From NCBI GenBank assembly GCA_029237695.1, contig CM055279.1:7202685-7266684 (forward strand): 64,000 nucleotides of DNA, written 5' to 3'. Shown piece by piece: positions 45,481 through 56,760 of the stretch. The position numbers and the translations under genes are program-made. The notes under the pieces were generated by a model. It was not told the origin of the DNA and did not search any database. It saw nothing but the letters and a program-made list of their open reading frames with translations. Position 1 is the first letter of the stretch. Every line of letters starts with the position of its first letter. The DNA is from Conchocele bisecta. Lineage: Eukaryota > Mollusca > Bivalvia > Lucinida > Thyasiridae.

Positions 45481-45626
45481 ACGTGTAGTGCGATCAACTC
45501 GACCCTACCTATGGATGTACTGCAGACCCGAACTATTTTAGACGTTTCTGTTTAAGTTCAAGTTCGAATCAAGTTGGCAAGCAAGAGGAAAATACCATAT
45601 TGACATTTACACTTTCTAATTAATAG

Positions 45627-46876
45627 TACAGTCGAATATCTCTAAACCGGACACCCTGCGCGTCGTCCCCAGGGTGTCCGCACAAAGTATTATTTATATT
45701 AGAGACACCATCTGAGACATTTTCTGGCAAAATAAACATTCATTCACCATTACCCCGCGTATTGATTGACATTATTATGCATTTTAAATCAGACGTAAAT
45801 TTACACACTGATATCAGGGGTGATAACCGTGTTTCCTTAAAATGTTAACGGACATTACTCTGTATTACTATTTATTCTCTGTATTTATTTTTTGATGTGC
45901 AATGATCATACTTTATAATCTGTCAACAATATATTTTTGCAGGTAACGCATTTAATTAGTATAAATAATTAAAAAATATCATGCCTCATTTGCATATGAA
46001 AATAGTCTGTTACCATCAGTAAAATAAATATTATTAAATGATTATATCTGTATAACGGGTACTTGTAGTAATTTTTAGAACTGGTGGAATTGTGACACAG
46101 TTATTGTGACACAGTTATACACTTATTTACTTCATAAAAGAACAGTGTGTGCCAACTGAGTGGGCATGCCTGTACATTTGAAGAGATTATAATGTCTGTT
46201 TCACGAAACCTGCCCAAATTTTACCTGCCATATCAACAATGCAAAACCAAATTAAAGCAAAATTTAAGAATGAGCCTTCCTTCTATTTCGTGAAATTTTG
46301 TAAAATATTGATTTTATTGCGAAAAACAATTTCCCCATGTTAAATTCCCATAGACATCTTCACAGAGTGAAGATGTCTATGGGGATTTTACATGGGGAAA
46401 ATTTTGGAATCTCAGAAATAGTTTTCAAAATGTAACTTTTGTTTTCTTAGTTAGATCATTTCCGAGCTACATTGTATCTGGCCAGGTTTCTGAGTCAATT
46501 TCCAATTTTTTGGACTCTTCCCACAGCTCATGCACCTCTTTTTCCCCCCATGTTAAATTCCCATAGAAAAATATTGTTTTTCTTAATAAAATCAATATTT
46601 GACCAAATATAATTTCACTAAATAAAAAGAAGGTTCATTCTTCAATTTTGATAACATTTAATATTATCGAAAAAAATATTGTTTTTGCATTGTTTATATG
46701 GCCATACAATTTGAGCAGGTTTCGTGAAACAGACAGTAATGTCATTAAGCGCTCTGTGAATTTTCGTAATTTTCAATCACGAGTAGACACGACAATGAAA
46801 TAAATTACAATGACACCCATCTCAATTAAACAATATGGGGTCTCCATGGTGTCCGATAAAGAGAGGTTTTACTGTA
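45627..46876. mobile_element. Family B element split by nested H and F elements
   Basis: The left end CAGTCGAATATCTCTAAACC starts at about 45632 and the right end GTCCGATAAAGAGAGGTTTT ends near 46876. Between them lie a family H half copy (45700-46185) and a complete family F element (46191-46739). The order implies B inserted first, then H, then F. All sit in intron 2 of the MFS gene. Confidence 0.55.
46191..46739. mobile_element. Family F TIR element, copy 2
   Basis: TGTCTGTTTCACGAAACCTG at the left and CAGGTTTCGTGAAACAGACA at the right. The middle has an inner hairpin at GTCTATGGG. Confidence 0.85.
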
Positions 46877-46950
46877 ATAAAACTATCAAAAAAACACCTA
46901 GTATATTGTTTCCCACACCACAACTATTATGAGGCATTATGCGTACGTAC

Positions 46951-47157
46951 CTGCAATTAGGAAATAGAAATACTGCAGGTAACTATGACTGTGGTAGAAC
47001 TCCTTGCTTAGAGTCGTCGACCATAGCAACATGAAGCCTACGGTTGATATCACCATGGCAACAAGGGACGTAATCCGGGGTCCCCGTCGCTCGCATAGAA
47101 ACCCAGCCGGAAAACCGAGCGAAATGCCGAAGTTGCCCATTGACGCAAACCACTCCA
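46951..47157 (-). CDS. Nodulin-like MFS transporter, exon 2
   Basis: Acceptor CTACTTTCAG and donor GTACGT enclose 207 bases, phase 1 at both ends. It encodes VEWFASMGNFGISLGFPAGF, LCERRGPRITSLVAMVISTV, then GFMLLWSTTLSKEF and a hydrophobic YFYFLIA. This holds TM2-TM3 with the R-R-G-P-R loop that matches the MFS signature (D/E-R-x-G-x-R). It joins exon 1 as G|TG (Val) and exon 3 as G|GA (Gly). Confidence 0.9.
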
Positions 47158-47380
47158 CTGAAAGTAGAGAGCGAATAACACTTGTAAATGTGCATGTTCA
47201 AAAGGTTCCGATAATATAAACTTAAAAGATAATGCGTTGCTATCTGCTTAATTGTGTCTGATATTAGACATGCATATATTTGAACAGATTAATAAAGAAA
47301 AGCAATTTCTGAGATACTTTGTATTTCCTGCTCTACTAGTCCTTCGGATGGGGATTTTGAAAGGCGGTCCCGTGTATCAG

Positions 47381-47682
47381 TAGCCTATTTCATCAACATT
47401 GCAAAGTATACTTTAGTAGCAAAGTATACTTTGAGGGAGAAATTTTCAATTTTATGATAAATGTATTCATTTTTATTACTGAATTTTATTATTTTATCAC
47501 AGCTAATTTGGCTGTGATAATGTAATAAATTCAGTCTAATAATTCTGCATACTTTTAATCATGAAATATATGCATTTGTTAGTTCTATATGAAATAATGC
47601 ATTTCAGGAAAAATAAATGATTACTCCCTCAAAGTATACTTTGCTAGTAAAGTATACTTTGCAATGTTGATGAAATAGGCTA
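47381..47682. mobile_element. Family G MITE, copy 2
   Basis: TAGCCTATTTCATCAACATT and its inverted partner, with paired AAGTATACTT motifs and a centre at ATTTGGCTGTGATAA. It lies in intron 1 of the MFS gene. Confidence 0.82.
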
Positions 47683-47881
47683 CAGATTTGAAGGATAGTC
47701 TGGGCATGCTAACAGAACCAGATGGGTCTATTCGAATCAGAGCTAGGCCCCTACTAAGTATGGCCGGTTTCCTCTGTATCCACCTCCTTCCTTTCTCCCC
47801 TTCTTGGGAGATGACATGGAAGGTCATCGAGCAAGTGCCGTCGTTAAATCCAATCAATTACATTGAAAAGCAATTATAACC

Positions 47882-48080
47882 CTTTCACCCCTGAATATCT
47901 AACATTGATAGCTTAATGCTCACTTTTGGACTGTAACATTAATCAGATAAGGAGTGTTTTTAGAACAATGCTGACAAACACTGCAGATCCTGATGAGACG
48001 GCTTGTTACAAGCCGGCCCATGTGGATCTACAGTGTTTGCAAATTCTGTATATGATCTCTCGGATTGAAGGGGGGTAATA
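47882..48080. repeat. Family L element, third copy
   Basis: GATGAGACGGCTTGTTACAA / GCCGGCCCATGTGGATC, between CACTGCAGATCC and GATCTACAGTG. More diverged than the other two. Confidence 0.55.
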
Positions 48081-48236
48081 GTTGGCCATAGACACGATGG
48101 ATTAATCAACGTAATATTTTTATCTGACTTTTCTTTTCGTTTTTCATTCAGTCGAAAAATGCCTTTTGCGTAAATAGTTCCCTATTAACGACATGGTTTC
48201 GCAGATGATGTCCCAGGTAGTTCATGTTTGCGTATA

Positions 48237-48545
48237 CAGTGGATCCTCTCTAAACCGGACACCCCAGGGTGTCCGGTTTAGATATGTTCCACTGTAAATC
48301 AGGCATATGACTATTATTGGACATACTTGTGTCTTTTGCAATCATGAACATGCTTTATTATCTGCGATGCGTTACCAAGAAACTGTCGAAATGAGATCAC
48401 ATACAGTGGGGTCAGCGTGTAAGTGCACACACGAGCGAACACGACAGGTTGGTTCCAACCTGTCATGTTCGTTCGTGTGTGCACTTGCACGCTGACCCCA
48501 TTGTACATGTTATTGGTTTCCGGTTTACAGAGGTTCCACAGTAGC
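48237..48545. mobile_element. Family B (pogo-like) MITE with a nested palindrome
   Basis: CAGTGGATCCTCTCTAAACC at the left and TTACAGAGGTTCCACAGTA at the right. The left part alone (48237-48298) is already a closed hairpin. A 102-bp palindrome sits inside at 48403-48504. Confidence 0.65.
48403..48504. mobile_element. 102-bp palindromic element
   Basis: ACAGTGGGGTCAGCGTGTAA reads into GACAGGTTGG and back out, ending GCTGACCCCATTGT. Only about four mismatches occur over 50-base arms. TA flanks both ends, as in a Tc1/mariner-type insertion. Confidence 0.8.
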
Positions 48546-49149
48546 TTTATGGACTGTGAATGACAACCAAACGCATACTTTTACCTCATTATTTGTCAAG
48601 AAATTTGTTGGTAATGCTACTACATAATGTACCGTTATTCGTGTAGACTGCGATTACTGCATAGCGAATCACTATTCGTGAAACATAGCACTGGCTTAAT
48701 TAATACACGCCCATTTTGCGGAGCCCTCAAATCAAGTTGGTTAGAAATAATTATGCCATATTGACAGGTAACTACGGAGCTCCGCAGGGTTATTATTAGC
48801 CGATCTATTTATAGATCGGCTAATATATTGGTTATCCATCGGTTTGTGAAAAAGTTTGTTGTAACCACCCTTTTCTCCTATATTCGGTAATCTACAAACG
48901 CGAAATTTGTTGTATCACTTCCAAACTACATCAACCGGATAATTTTTCATTTTTGGCCATTATCTCTGTTTAAAACTTTAAATAAGAGAAATAACACAAT
49001 TTTTGAATAAATTAACGTGAACAAATACAAGAGTTCGGCGGTTTGCAAAATGCAAATTTTGACGTCACAAACCGGAAGCTCCGCCATGTTCCAATATCTC
49101 GATACACAAATCAAAACACGCTCGAAGTTTGACCTAAATTCAGTTAGTT
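48546..49149. other. Intron sequence before the THAP remnant
   Basis: A perfect hairpin ATTAGCCGATCTATTTATAG and its partner lies at 48803-48833. CGGAGCTCCGCAGG (48775) and GGAAGCTCCGCCATG (49073) may be ends of the transposon at 49.1-51.4 kb, but this is not established. Confidence 0.4.
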
Positions 49150-49159
49150 AGTGGGTGTG

Positions 49160-51436
49160 AAGTGTTCTATATACGGACATAGTCATCGTAAAGATCGCGA
49201 AAGGACACTGGAATAGTATAGATTGCCTGCAGTAACCACAAATCAAGGTGTGGAATGCCAGAAACTGAGTTCGGACAAGTGGATTTCTGGCTAGAAATTA
49301 TTGGACAAGAATTTGGGCACAAGAATATCCAAAATGTTCGAGTGTCATGGTAAGTCCTTGATATTGTAAATAATCCGATAGTTCTACTTGTCAGCTGGTG
49401 AGAAAATGTAAGCTGGTGTAATCATTATATTGTGTGTGAACCCCACCCAGAGCTCCAGCTCCAGATAAGCTGCGTATTTGCGTAAATACCCAATTAAAAT
49501 TGCCAAAAACCCAATTGAAATCAGAAGTAGTGAGTATCAAAAAGCAATGAGAACAATTGTGGTACCTTTATCATGCTGCAGAAAACAATAAACAGACCAC
49601 AATATACAAATGTAGCATATTTTTCCATGAAAACGCATCCAAGGAGACAATTCTAATGAAATGCCAAGATATGTTTTCATTTCGAAACAAACTATTCAAT
49701 AATTGCTGTCTGTTGATGTGTAAACAGTAGTGTGATTTAATTTTACCCAATTAAAATGTTTAAATACCCAATTGCTTCAGAACTGATGGAGTAACAATAC
49801 TCAATTACTGATTCCTTATCTGGAGCCCTGCGGCCACCCACTGAATTATAATGTTTGACACCCGTGCTTTCACTGTACTTAACATGCTTAACACGTGCGA
49901 GATGGTGTATTTTGATGGACCTCAGACAATAAAAAATTGCAGTTTGTGTGGAATTTCATGAAAAATGTTTACAGATTTTGCGATATTTACTGTAAATCAA
50001 GCCAAACGTTGATGAAATTCTCAGAGCAAATGCAGAATGTCACCATGTTGTCACCATTCAATGTTATTTATGAAAGATATTGTAAAATTTGTACACATTT
50101 TTCATCAAAGTGCGCACATGTTAGTACATGCAAAATCTCATGGCGCATGTCATATGTATAAGATTGGTCATAAATTGTCAATATTTAAGTGATATTTCAT
50201 ATGAGTACACCTTTTCTTTTTTTATTTCTCCTCAAAAGTGCATGTAAATGTTGTGACCACTCATCTGAACCGTCTCCGCAAGAATGTTCAGATGGTGTAT
50301 GCAACATATACTTCCGAGTAGAAATAATAAAAATAAGTTATTATATTGTAACTAAATGTGCAAAGTTACAATATCCGACAAGTACACATGTATTTATTTG
50401 TTTTTAATATATCATGTATATGTTTCAGGAAAGAACGCAGAGTTGTATGACCATCTTAACCCAAACTGGGCACCATCAGTCAATCTGGGCGGACAAAAGC
50501 GAGCACCATTTACATCAAGATATGATCGGCAGCAGGAAAAGAAGAGAAGGAAGCCAGCTGAATCCACAACTATTGTTGGACCTGATCACACTGAGACGGG
50601 TATGGATATGGGTGACAGCGTTGATGAAGACGGCGTTCAGTCACAGACTGATGTTGATGGTCCACTCATGTCGCTGGAGCTGCAGGAACTGCGTACAGAT
50701 AATGGGGAGCTTAAGGAAAAAATGGCCCATTTGGAAACTAATTTCACTGCAAGTTAGTTTAAGGGTAGTGACGAGAAGATGAAACATTTAACAGGATTAC
50801 CATCATTCACAGTTCTATCTATATTGTTTAATTTTCTGGAGCCTCACCTGCCATCCAGTCTGGTCATGCCCAAATTCAAGGTACTGATATTGACATTAGT
50901 GAAATTGCGACTAAATTTGTCAAATCTCTTTCTTACGTATGAATTTGACACTACTCAATCAACAATATCTAGACTTTTTTGCATGGACAATTGACTGTAT
51001 GTACAAGCGGCTAAATAAACTCATAAGATGGCCAGAGCGCGGGATATTGAGAAAAACCATGCCAATGGAATTTAGGAAGTACTTCGGCCACAGGTGTGCA
51101 GTGATAATTTATTGTTTTGAGGTATTTATTGAGAAACCAAGTGGTTTGAAAGCCAGAGCAGAAACCTGGTCTTCATACAAACACCACCACACTGTGCAAT
51201 TTCTAATTAGAATTACTCCTCAGGGCAGTGTGTCCTTCATATCGAAAGCATGGGGTGGTCGTGACAAGTTTGTGACAGAGAACAGTGACTTCCTGTCCAA
51301 GTTATTACCTGGGAATTTAGTGTTGGCGGACAGAGGATTTGATGTCAAGGACAGTGTTGGCTCGGTAGCTGCAGAAGTGAAGATTAACTTATTTCGCCAT
51401 CAAACATTTACTTTTCTATTGATTGCAAGGAAATAG
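49160..51436 (+). pseudogene. THAP-domain DDE transposase pseudogene (PIF/Harbinger-ISL2EU-like)
   Basis: Exon-like piece 1 (49160-49349) is a decayed THAP zinc finger: CSIYGHSHRKDRE, then YRLPAVTTNQGVECQKLSSD, with two stops and one zinc-ligand Cys replaced. GTAAGT at 49350 and TGTTTCAG at 50428 bound an intron. Piece 2 from 50429 reads ELYDHLNPNWAPSVNLGG, a coiled-coil-like stretch (ELQELRTDNGELKEKMAHLE), a stop at 50757, then LTGLPSFTVLSILFNFLEP. A frameshift near 50978 precedes the DDE core: [47 protein letters not shown]. The first catalytic Asp appears as Tyr (VIIYCFEVF); the later LADRGFD Asp remains. It is truncated by the foldback at 51439. Family naming is from remembered domain architecture. 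Confidence 0.8.
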
Positions 51437-51438
51437 CG

Positions 51439-51572
51439 ATTCTGCGATTTTGGTCGGCTGCCAGCATGGTACCGGTAAACACGTTGTCTGTCGGTCGGTA
51501 TAGTCGATTATACCGACCGACAGCCGACCTGTTTATCTGTACCATGCCAGCAGCCGACCGAAATCGCTGAAT
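51439..51572. mobile_element. Foldback MITE inserted at the transposase 3' end
   Basis: GCGATTTTGGTCGGCTGCCA pairs with the complement ending GCAGCCGACCGAAATCGC. The centre is CGGTCGGTATAGTCGATTATACCGACCG, with short unpaired arms differing between CCGGTAAACACG and TGTTTATCTG. No other copy was seen. Confidence 0.8.
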
Positions 51573-51950
51573 TGGTATTCCTGGGCCAGGGAATTTCTTC
51601 ATCAGATTTGCTGGCACCTTTTGAAATTAAAATCATATACATATCCCAATTCAAAACCATTTTTAATAGAAGCTAAACATGTATACTTTATAATTTATTC
51701 CATTATCATGATTATCACATAAAGCATGTAATAATAAAGTATAAACACTCATAGTAAGCATGATATTACTTCCTTTCAATGGTAATATGACCAGTGTAGG
51801 CACAGATCAGCCTGCACATTCACATACAGGGGTGTGCTACCAAATTAATATACAGATTGATCAAACCCCATAAGGCCTTTTTCTCAAGCCACGGTCACAT
51901 ATACTTTTCTATATTTGTGATGCACCGTTAGAGAAACAGTCCACTTACTT
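51573..51950. other. Intron sequence
   Basis: 51573-51640 may be the continuation of the interrupted transposon. The rest is not recognised. Confidence 0.4.
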
Positions 51951-52164
51951 CACTGGTGCTGCACTCCGTGCCGATGGAAATATTTCAAGACAATCCACTT
52001 AAAAGATACAATAGGCGACATTAATTTTAAAAAAATGTTTCAAGACGAGTAGTAATTTTATTGATTTTTTAACACTCATCTAGAAACATTTTATAATGGT
52101 GCATATTGTATTTTTCAAGTGGATTGTCTTACATTTTCCACCGGCGCGGAGTGCAGCACCAGTG
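51951..52164. mobile_element. 214-bp MITE
   Basis: CACTGGTGCTGCACTCCG and CGGAGTGCAGCACCAGTG are exact inverted ends. Homology continues to GACAATCCACTT / AAGTGGATTGTC. No target duplication was evident. Confidence 0.8.
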
Positions 52165-52173
52165 TAATAATGA

Positions 52174-52400
52174 TAATTAAGATGTGCCATGTGTTTTGTA
52201 CCTACAAAAATGGGCATAATTTCATAAAAAAAACGAAATTTACGATATTTTCCTGGAATGACACCGAAGGTTGTCGAAATTTTCAGAGCAAATGCGGAAT
52301 TCTATTCCGCATTTGCTTTGAGAATTTCATCAACTTTCAGCATATTTATGAAATTGCGCACCTGTTTGTAGGTACAAAATCACATGGTGCGTCTCGATTA
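52174..52400. mobile_element. 227-bp MITE with a central GCAAATGCGGAAT hairpin
   Basis: Ends TGCCATGTGTTTTGTACCTA and the inverted TAGGTACAAAATCACATGGTG. The centre GCAAATGCGGAATTCTATTC pairs with its complement. This is the best-preserved member of the family whose decayed copies lie at 8.5, 11.6, 35.4 and 54.2 kb. Confidence 0.75.
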
Positions 52401-53100
52401 TACAGACAGTATATCTGCATTGGCACTATATACATTGAAGTTCACATACAGTACTTGCACACCAAATTAATCACCTTTTTACACGTTTATTTTTCTTAAA
52501 TTCTGGCATCTTTCTACTGTCTTTCTATAGGTATATATATAAGATTCCGGCACCTTGAATGTATAAGGTTTCCACAAATTCCGGGTGCCATTTTTTAAAA
52601 CCAAGTTCAAGGTCATTTCAAGGTCATTGAACTTTATGCTTGACGGAAGTCGAAAATTGCCAATATATGAGCCAATAGGTAGGTCATGGTCCTTAACTTG
52701 GAAATTGGTGTAAGTTGTTCAACAACATTTCAGATGGATATATTAAAGAATTTACGTAAACTACACTAATGTTCAGCATATTATTATCATATTTTCAAGA
52801 TGCCCGCCAAAAATTGGTTATTTATGATATATCAGTTGGCTTGCTACATATTTGTGTAATTCTAAGCGCCTTCACCTATATTCAAAGGTTAATTCTTTCA
52901 ACTGGAATAATATTTCAGTTAATATACTCCATTGTCAGAAAACTCAAAATGGCCTCTTAGTAAATGGCAAATCCATAGTAATTTACTAAATATAACTGGG
53001 AGAATTTGGTTGGGGAGGAAATCAACACTTCTCTCACTTTTCCCTGAGATTCTGTAACTACTAAAATATGGACATATATTGAACCCTGATTTGATCGGCT
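52401..53100. other. Intron sequence, AT-rich
   Basis: A short duplicated TTCAAGGTCATT occurs near 52605. Nothing coding was recognised. Confidence 0.4.
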
Positions 53101-53370
53101 AATAACATCATGCTCTGCATGACTTTTCATTTTTTTTATTAATTCGTTCCCACGAAATAACAATTCGTTCCCTCAATTTAACAATTCGTTCCCACGAAAT
53201 AACAATCGTTCGAATTTCATGGGAACGAATTGTTAATTCGAGGGAACGAATTGTTATATCGTGGGAACGAATTGTTAATTCGAGGGAACGAATTGTTAAA
53301 TTGTTGGAACAAATTGTTATTTCGTGGGAATAATTTAATTAAAAAAAATCCATGTCGCCTGCGGGGCTCC
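53101..53370. mobile_element. Family I 21-bp foldback array, copy 3
   Basis: About three AACAATTCGTTCCC units, then ATTTCATGGGAACG, then about six inverted units AACGAATTGTTAATTCGAGG. The right outer end is CGCCTGCGGGGCTCCGTAGG. Confidence 0.85.
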
Positions 53371-53384
53371 GTAGGTAACAATAT

Positions 53385-53660
53385 TTATCCCGTCAACACA
53401 GTGCGTATGTGCCGTGAAACACGGTGTCGTGAAACATTTTTGATATCCTGTCAATACGACCTAATCAGTGCGTATGAATATGTGCGGTGGCTGTGATTAT
53501 TTTTTGCATTTTAAAGCCATCTGTAGGTGTTGACGGGATAAATAGAATAGTAGATCAGTGCCGTGTATGGGAAAAATATCTGGCGCTGCACGGAAACGGG
53601 ATGTGCTCGGCAGAGCCTCGCCCATCCCGTTTCCTAAGCATTGCCAGATATACTGGTGGT
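53385..53660. mobile_element. Family J element, copy 3
   Basis: TTTATCCCGTCAACACAGTG and TGTTGACGGGATAAATAGAA bound the tail. The hairpin that follows is truncated on the right after CCAGATAT. Confidence 0.78.
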
Positions 53661-53763
53661 ACTAAAAGCAAACCAAAAAAATCAAAGCCGATCACACCTA
53701 GTATATTCAGAAATATTGCCCGCACCACGACTATTTGCTAGTAACAAAAAGAATAGTATTTAC

Positions 53764-53896
53764 CTTCGGTTTGTGAATAGCGAAACGTGGCCTTAACGGC
53801 GTTGGAATATGCATTGAATGCATAGATGGACCCCGCTATACCCATGCCCAAGCATCCGCAAACCAGCGTCAGGATCCGCATCGTAAACACGCCCAT
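53764..53896 (-). CDS. Nodulin-like MFS transporter, exon 1 (N-terminal TM1)
   Basis: From an in-frame ATG at 53896 the exon encodes [20 protein letters not shown] then [20 protein letters not shown] and SQTE, ending at donor GTAAAT in phase 1. [11 protein letters not shown]...F-Y-S-Q-T-E is the N-terminal signature of nodulin-like MFS proteins. The frame stays open upstream to a TAA at 54011-54013 with a hydrophilic, acidic reading ([20 protein letters not shown]) but no further ATG. A longer cytosolic N-terminus from an upstream exon is therefore possible. The modelled protein is about 452 residues. Confidence 0.85.
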
Positions 53897-54229
53897 ATCG
53901 CGGTCTCTCGGTAGCACCTCCAAATCCCCGGTATTTTCTAAATTAATATAACTGAGTTCTCGTTCCTGAATGTTGTAGAGTTCCGTTTGGTCTTCACAAT
54001 GGACCCCATATTATGCGCCCATGTTTTATTCTGACCGATGTGGTTGTCGCTACACGTACGCCCAACTACGAGGTTGTTAAACTATTCGTTCATCTGTCCG
54101 TACGTGCGAACGGGTGCTTAATCAGTGATGAATTTAAGACGAAAGATAGGAGTCGGTATGACTAGATTAGATACGAAAACTATTGTCGTATGGAGTCGAA
54201 TATCAGTCATACATTCCGTAAATAGTGTC
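53897..54229. other. Region upstream of MFS exon 1
   Basis: 53897-54010 is open in the exon 1 frame and may be 5' UTR or coding. No TATA box or other promoter element was recognised. Confidence 0.4.
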
Positions 54230-54310
54230 GGGAATTGACATAAATTTCAGAATTTCCGCATGAGCTCTGAAATTTATGTCAACGTTCGACGTCATTGTGT
54301 AAAATATGGC
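54230..54310. repeat. Decayed hairpin element
   Basis: TTGACATAAATTTCAGAATT / GAGCTCTGAAATTTATGTCA, followed by CGACGTCATT. Related to the family at 52174. Confidence 0.6.
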
Positions 54311-54589
54311 ATTTGACACTTGTTTACGGAAATATCGTCGCAAAAGGGAGATAATACCAGATACGAGTGCAATTATCACATGATGACAATGAGATAAGCT
54401 CACGACCGCGTAATATTAAATGTGTGAGTGACATCTCGCTATCTCAAAATCACTGTGTAAATCACTGTGTCTCGGATATTCAATGTGTTTTTATCGCTTT
54501 CTTACAGAAAATTTCCCATATCTACCAAGCGAACCATTTCAATTCATGCAAATCTAATTCGTTTATGTTTATTCTACTGTAGCATATAT
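54311..54589. other. Spacer
   Basis: Nothing recognised. Confidence 0.4.
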
Positions 54590-54910
54590 CCAACAGGAAA
54601 TAAATTATATATTTTTATTTGTGGACCGATTTTCAAATTATAACATTTGTTTTCTTATTTACATTATTTCCAAGCTATCTAGCCAGGTTTCGGAGTCCAT
54701 TTCCATTTTTTTTTCGTTTTTTGACTCCTCACCCACCTCTTCCACCTCTTTTTCCCACATGTTAAATGGAAATAAGTTTTTTCGCTATAACATCAATATT
54801 TGATGGAATTTCATCAAACAACATGTTTTGGGGAGGGTGACATTTTCGTTATTGGTGAAAAAGTACTTACATTTAAATATTGTTTATATATAATGTGTTT
54901 AATAGCCAAA
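54590..54910. repeat. Family F-related partial copy
   Basis: GGACCGATTTTCAAATTATA, AGCCAGGTTTCGGAGTC and AGTACTTACATTTAAATATT are shared with 31.0-31.6 kb and 46.4 kb. Confidence 0.6.
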
Positions 54911-55187
54911 AGTTCGTCGGCAGAAAAATGTGGAACAGACAGTAGTACATGTATATCAACCAAGCACACATGTTCGTTTGATAACATTCTAAATGCTTGA
55001 TGTTATATTCCATTACTTGCGATACAATTACTGCTATCACTGTGTCGGGAAGCAGAACTGTTGAAACATATAATAACTCTATTTGTTATATACCTACCCA
55101 TGAAATAAATAGTTATACGATGTCATATGTTCTCATCGATGAAATAAACATCTTCCGGTGAAAATACGACTACTTCCGCTATATATA
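54911..55187. other. Spacer
   Basis: Nothing recognised. Confidence 0.4.
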
Positions 55188-56760
55188 CTGAGCAAAACTA
55201 GAAACGTCCCTCCATGTTTAAGGAAAGATTCATCAAAAACCAAAAGGGTTACTTTTAAAAATCAAAATGGAAAAACAAGTTCATTCATTTCTGTATCAAA
55301 GCCAATAAATTGCATTTGGATATCTTGTTAAATATTCGAGAGATAACCGGCCAAGGGCGGTAGGGGTCAAAATCAAAAATCACAAAAACTCAGAAATGTG
55401 TTACTTAATGTTTAGAGATGGAATTTCAATAAGTAATGTGGCAAATTCAGTAAATCTCGTTAGTACCGAGTGTGGCCACCATTTACATGAATGCATGCAA
55501 TGATCCTACGCCGCATCGACGTGACGTAACGCAATACCAGTGCGTTGGGCAAATTCCTCCATTCCCGTTGTAACGCCCGTGTAAGATCGTGAACATTGTC
55601 AATCTGATGGTTAGCTCGTGCTTTGCGGCCCAGCTCATCCCATATGTGCTCAATGGGATTGAGATCCGGGGAGACCGCGGGCCATGGCATGACGTCGACG
55701 TTGTTTTGCTGTAAGTATTGAGTGGAGACCCTGGCTACGTGAGGGCGGGCATTGTCGTGCATCAATGTCACACCAGGACCATGCTGACGGATAAATGGTA
55801 AGGCATGTGCATTTAGCACATCTGCAACATAACGTTGTGCATTGATGTTGCCCTGTACAACAACCAAATCTGTCTTCCGGTTTCCCATGATCCCACCCCA
55901 GACCATTACGCTCCCTCCCCCAAACCTGTTCTTCTCAACAATGCAACAATCGGTGAATCTTTCATTTTTACGCCTGTATACCCGTAATCTTCCGTCAGCA
56001 TGACTAACTGTGAACCGAGATTCATCGGTGAACAAAACTCGGTTCCAGTCAGCCCTTCTCCAGTTCAGATGACGTCGCGCCCATAACAGTCTGGCAGCAC
56101 GGTGACGTTGGGTCATTATCTGACCAGTGACGGGCGGCGTGCCCGATTGGTTGGGCGTTACGACGTAACCGGTTGCGAATGGTCTGCCCTGAGACACCGT
56201 ATCGCCTAGCAGTGACTGTGGCTGCCAATCGACGTTGACGTAAGTGCGTCAACGTAATGTAACGATCGGCTCTAGCCGTCGTTACACGAGGCCTACCAGG
56301 TCGCTGCCGGTCGTGAACAGCCCCAGTCTGCTGGTACCGGGCTGCAAGACGATCAATCGTCTTCCGACAGCAACCAAACCGAGGCGCGACCGCCCTGGCG
56401 GCCATCCCACCCGCAAGCATCCCAATTGCCTGATTTCGCTCGTTTTCGGAAAGCCGTGGCATATCGAAAACAGTGAAAAATTAAAAAAGTTTTTTAATTT
56501 TCCGAATAGCCCCTATCGCATGAATGGTACGACATGAACTGAATCACCTTATCGATGACAAGTATAGCGTGCACGTGCAAAAAGTGGAAATCAACGTTCC
56601 GGTCACTGGCCGCTATGTAAACCGTGTGTATCGGCTAAACTCTACACGATCGTATTCTGAACATCGCCACGGTTTAAAATACATGTACTTTGAACATGTG
56701 ATACATACATAGACAGAGCTACACCGGCTATAAAACAGGGACGTTTCTAGTTTTGTTGAG
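55188..56760 (-). mobile_element. Tc1-type DNA transposon, near complete
   Basis: 24-bp terminal inverted repeats begin CTGAGCAAAACTAGAAACG (left) and, inverted, CTCAACAAAACTAGAAACG (right), with two mismatches. TATATA lies on both outer sides, consistent with TA target use. The 1573-bp length fits Tc1 elements. One transposase is inside, on the minus strand. Confidence 0.93.
55460..56462 (-). pseudogene. Tc1-family transposase (DD34E) with one frameshift
   Basis: It starts ATG at 56462 (MPRLSENERNQAIGMLAGGM). Two helix-turn-helix DNA-binding units follow, with the GRPR hinge (RPGRPRVT) between them. The catalytic core has all three residues: Asp in VLFTDESRF, Asp in LMHDNARPH, and Glu 35 positions later in SPDLNPIEHIWDELG (DD34E spacing). 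A frameshift between about 56112 and 56143 splits the reading: the N-terminal 110 residues are in one frame and the rest in another. A single indel is enough to explain the break, so the copy is recent. Full length would be about 335 residues, normal for Tc1. Confidence 0.93.
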
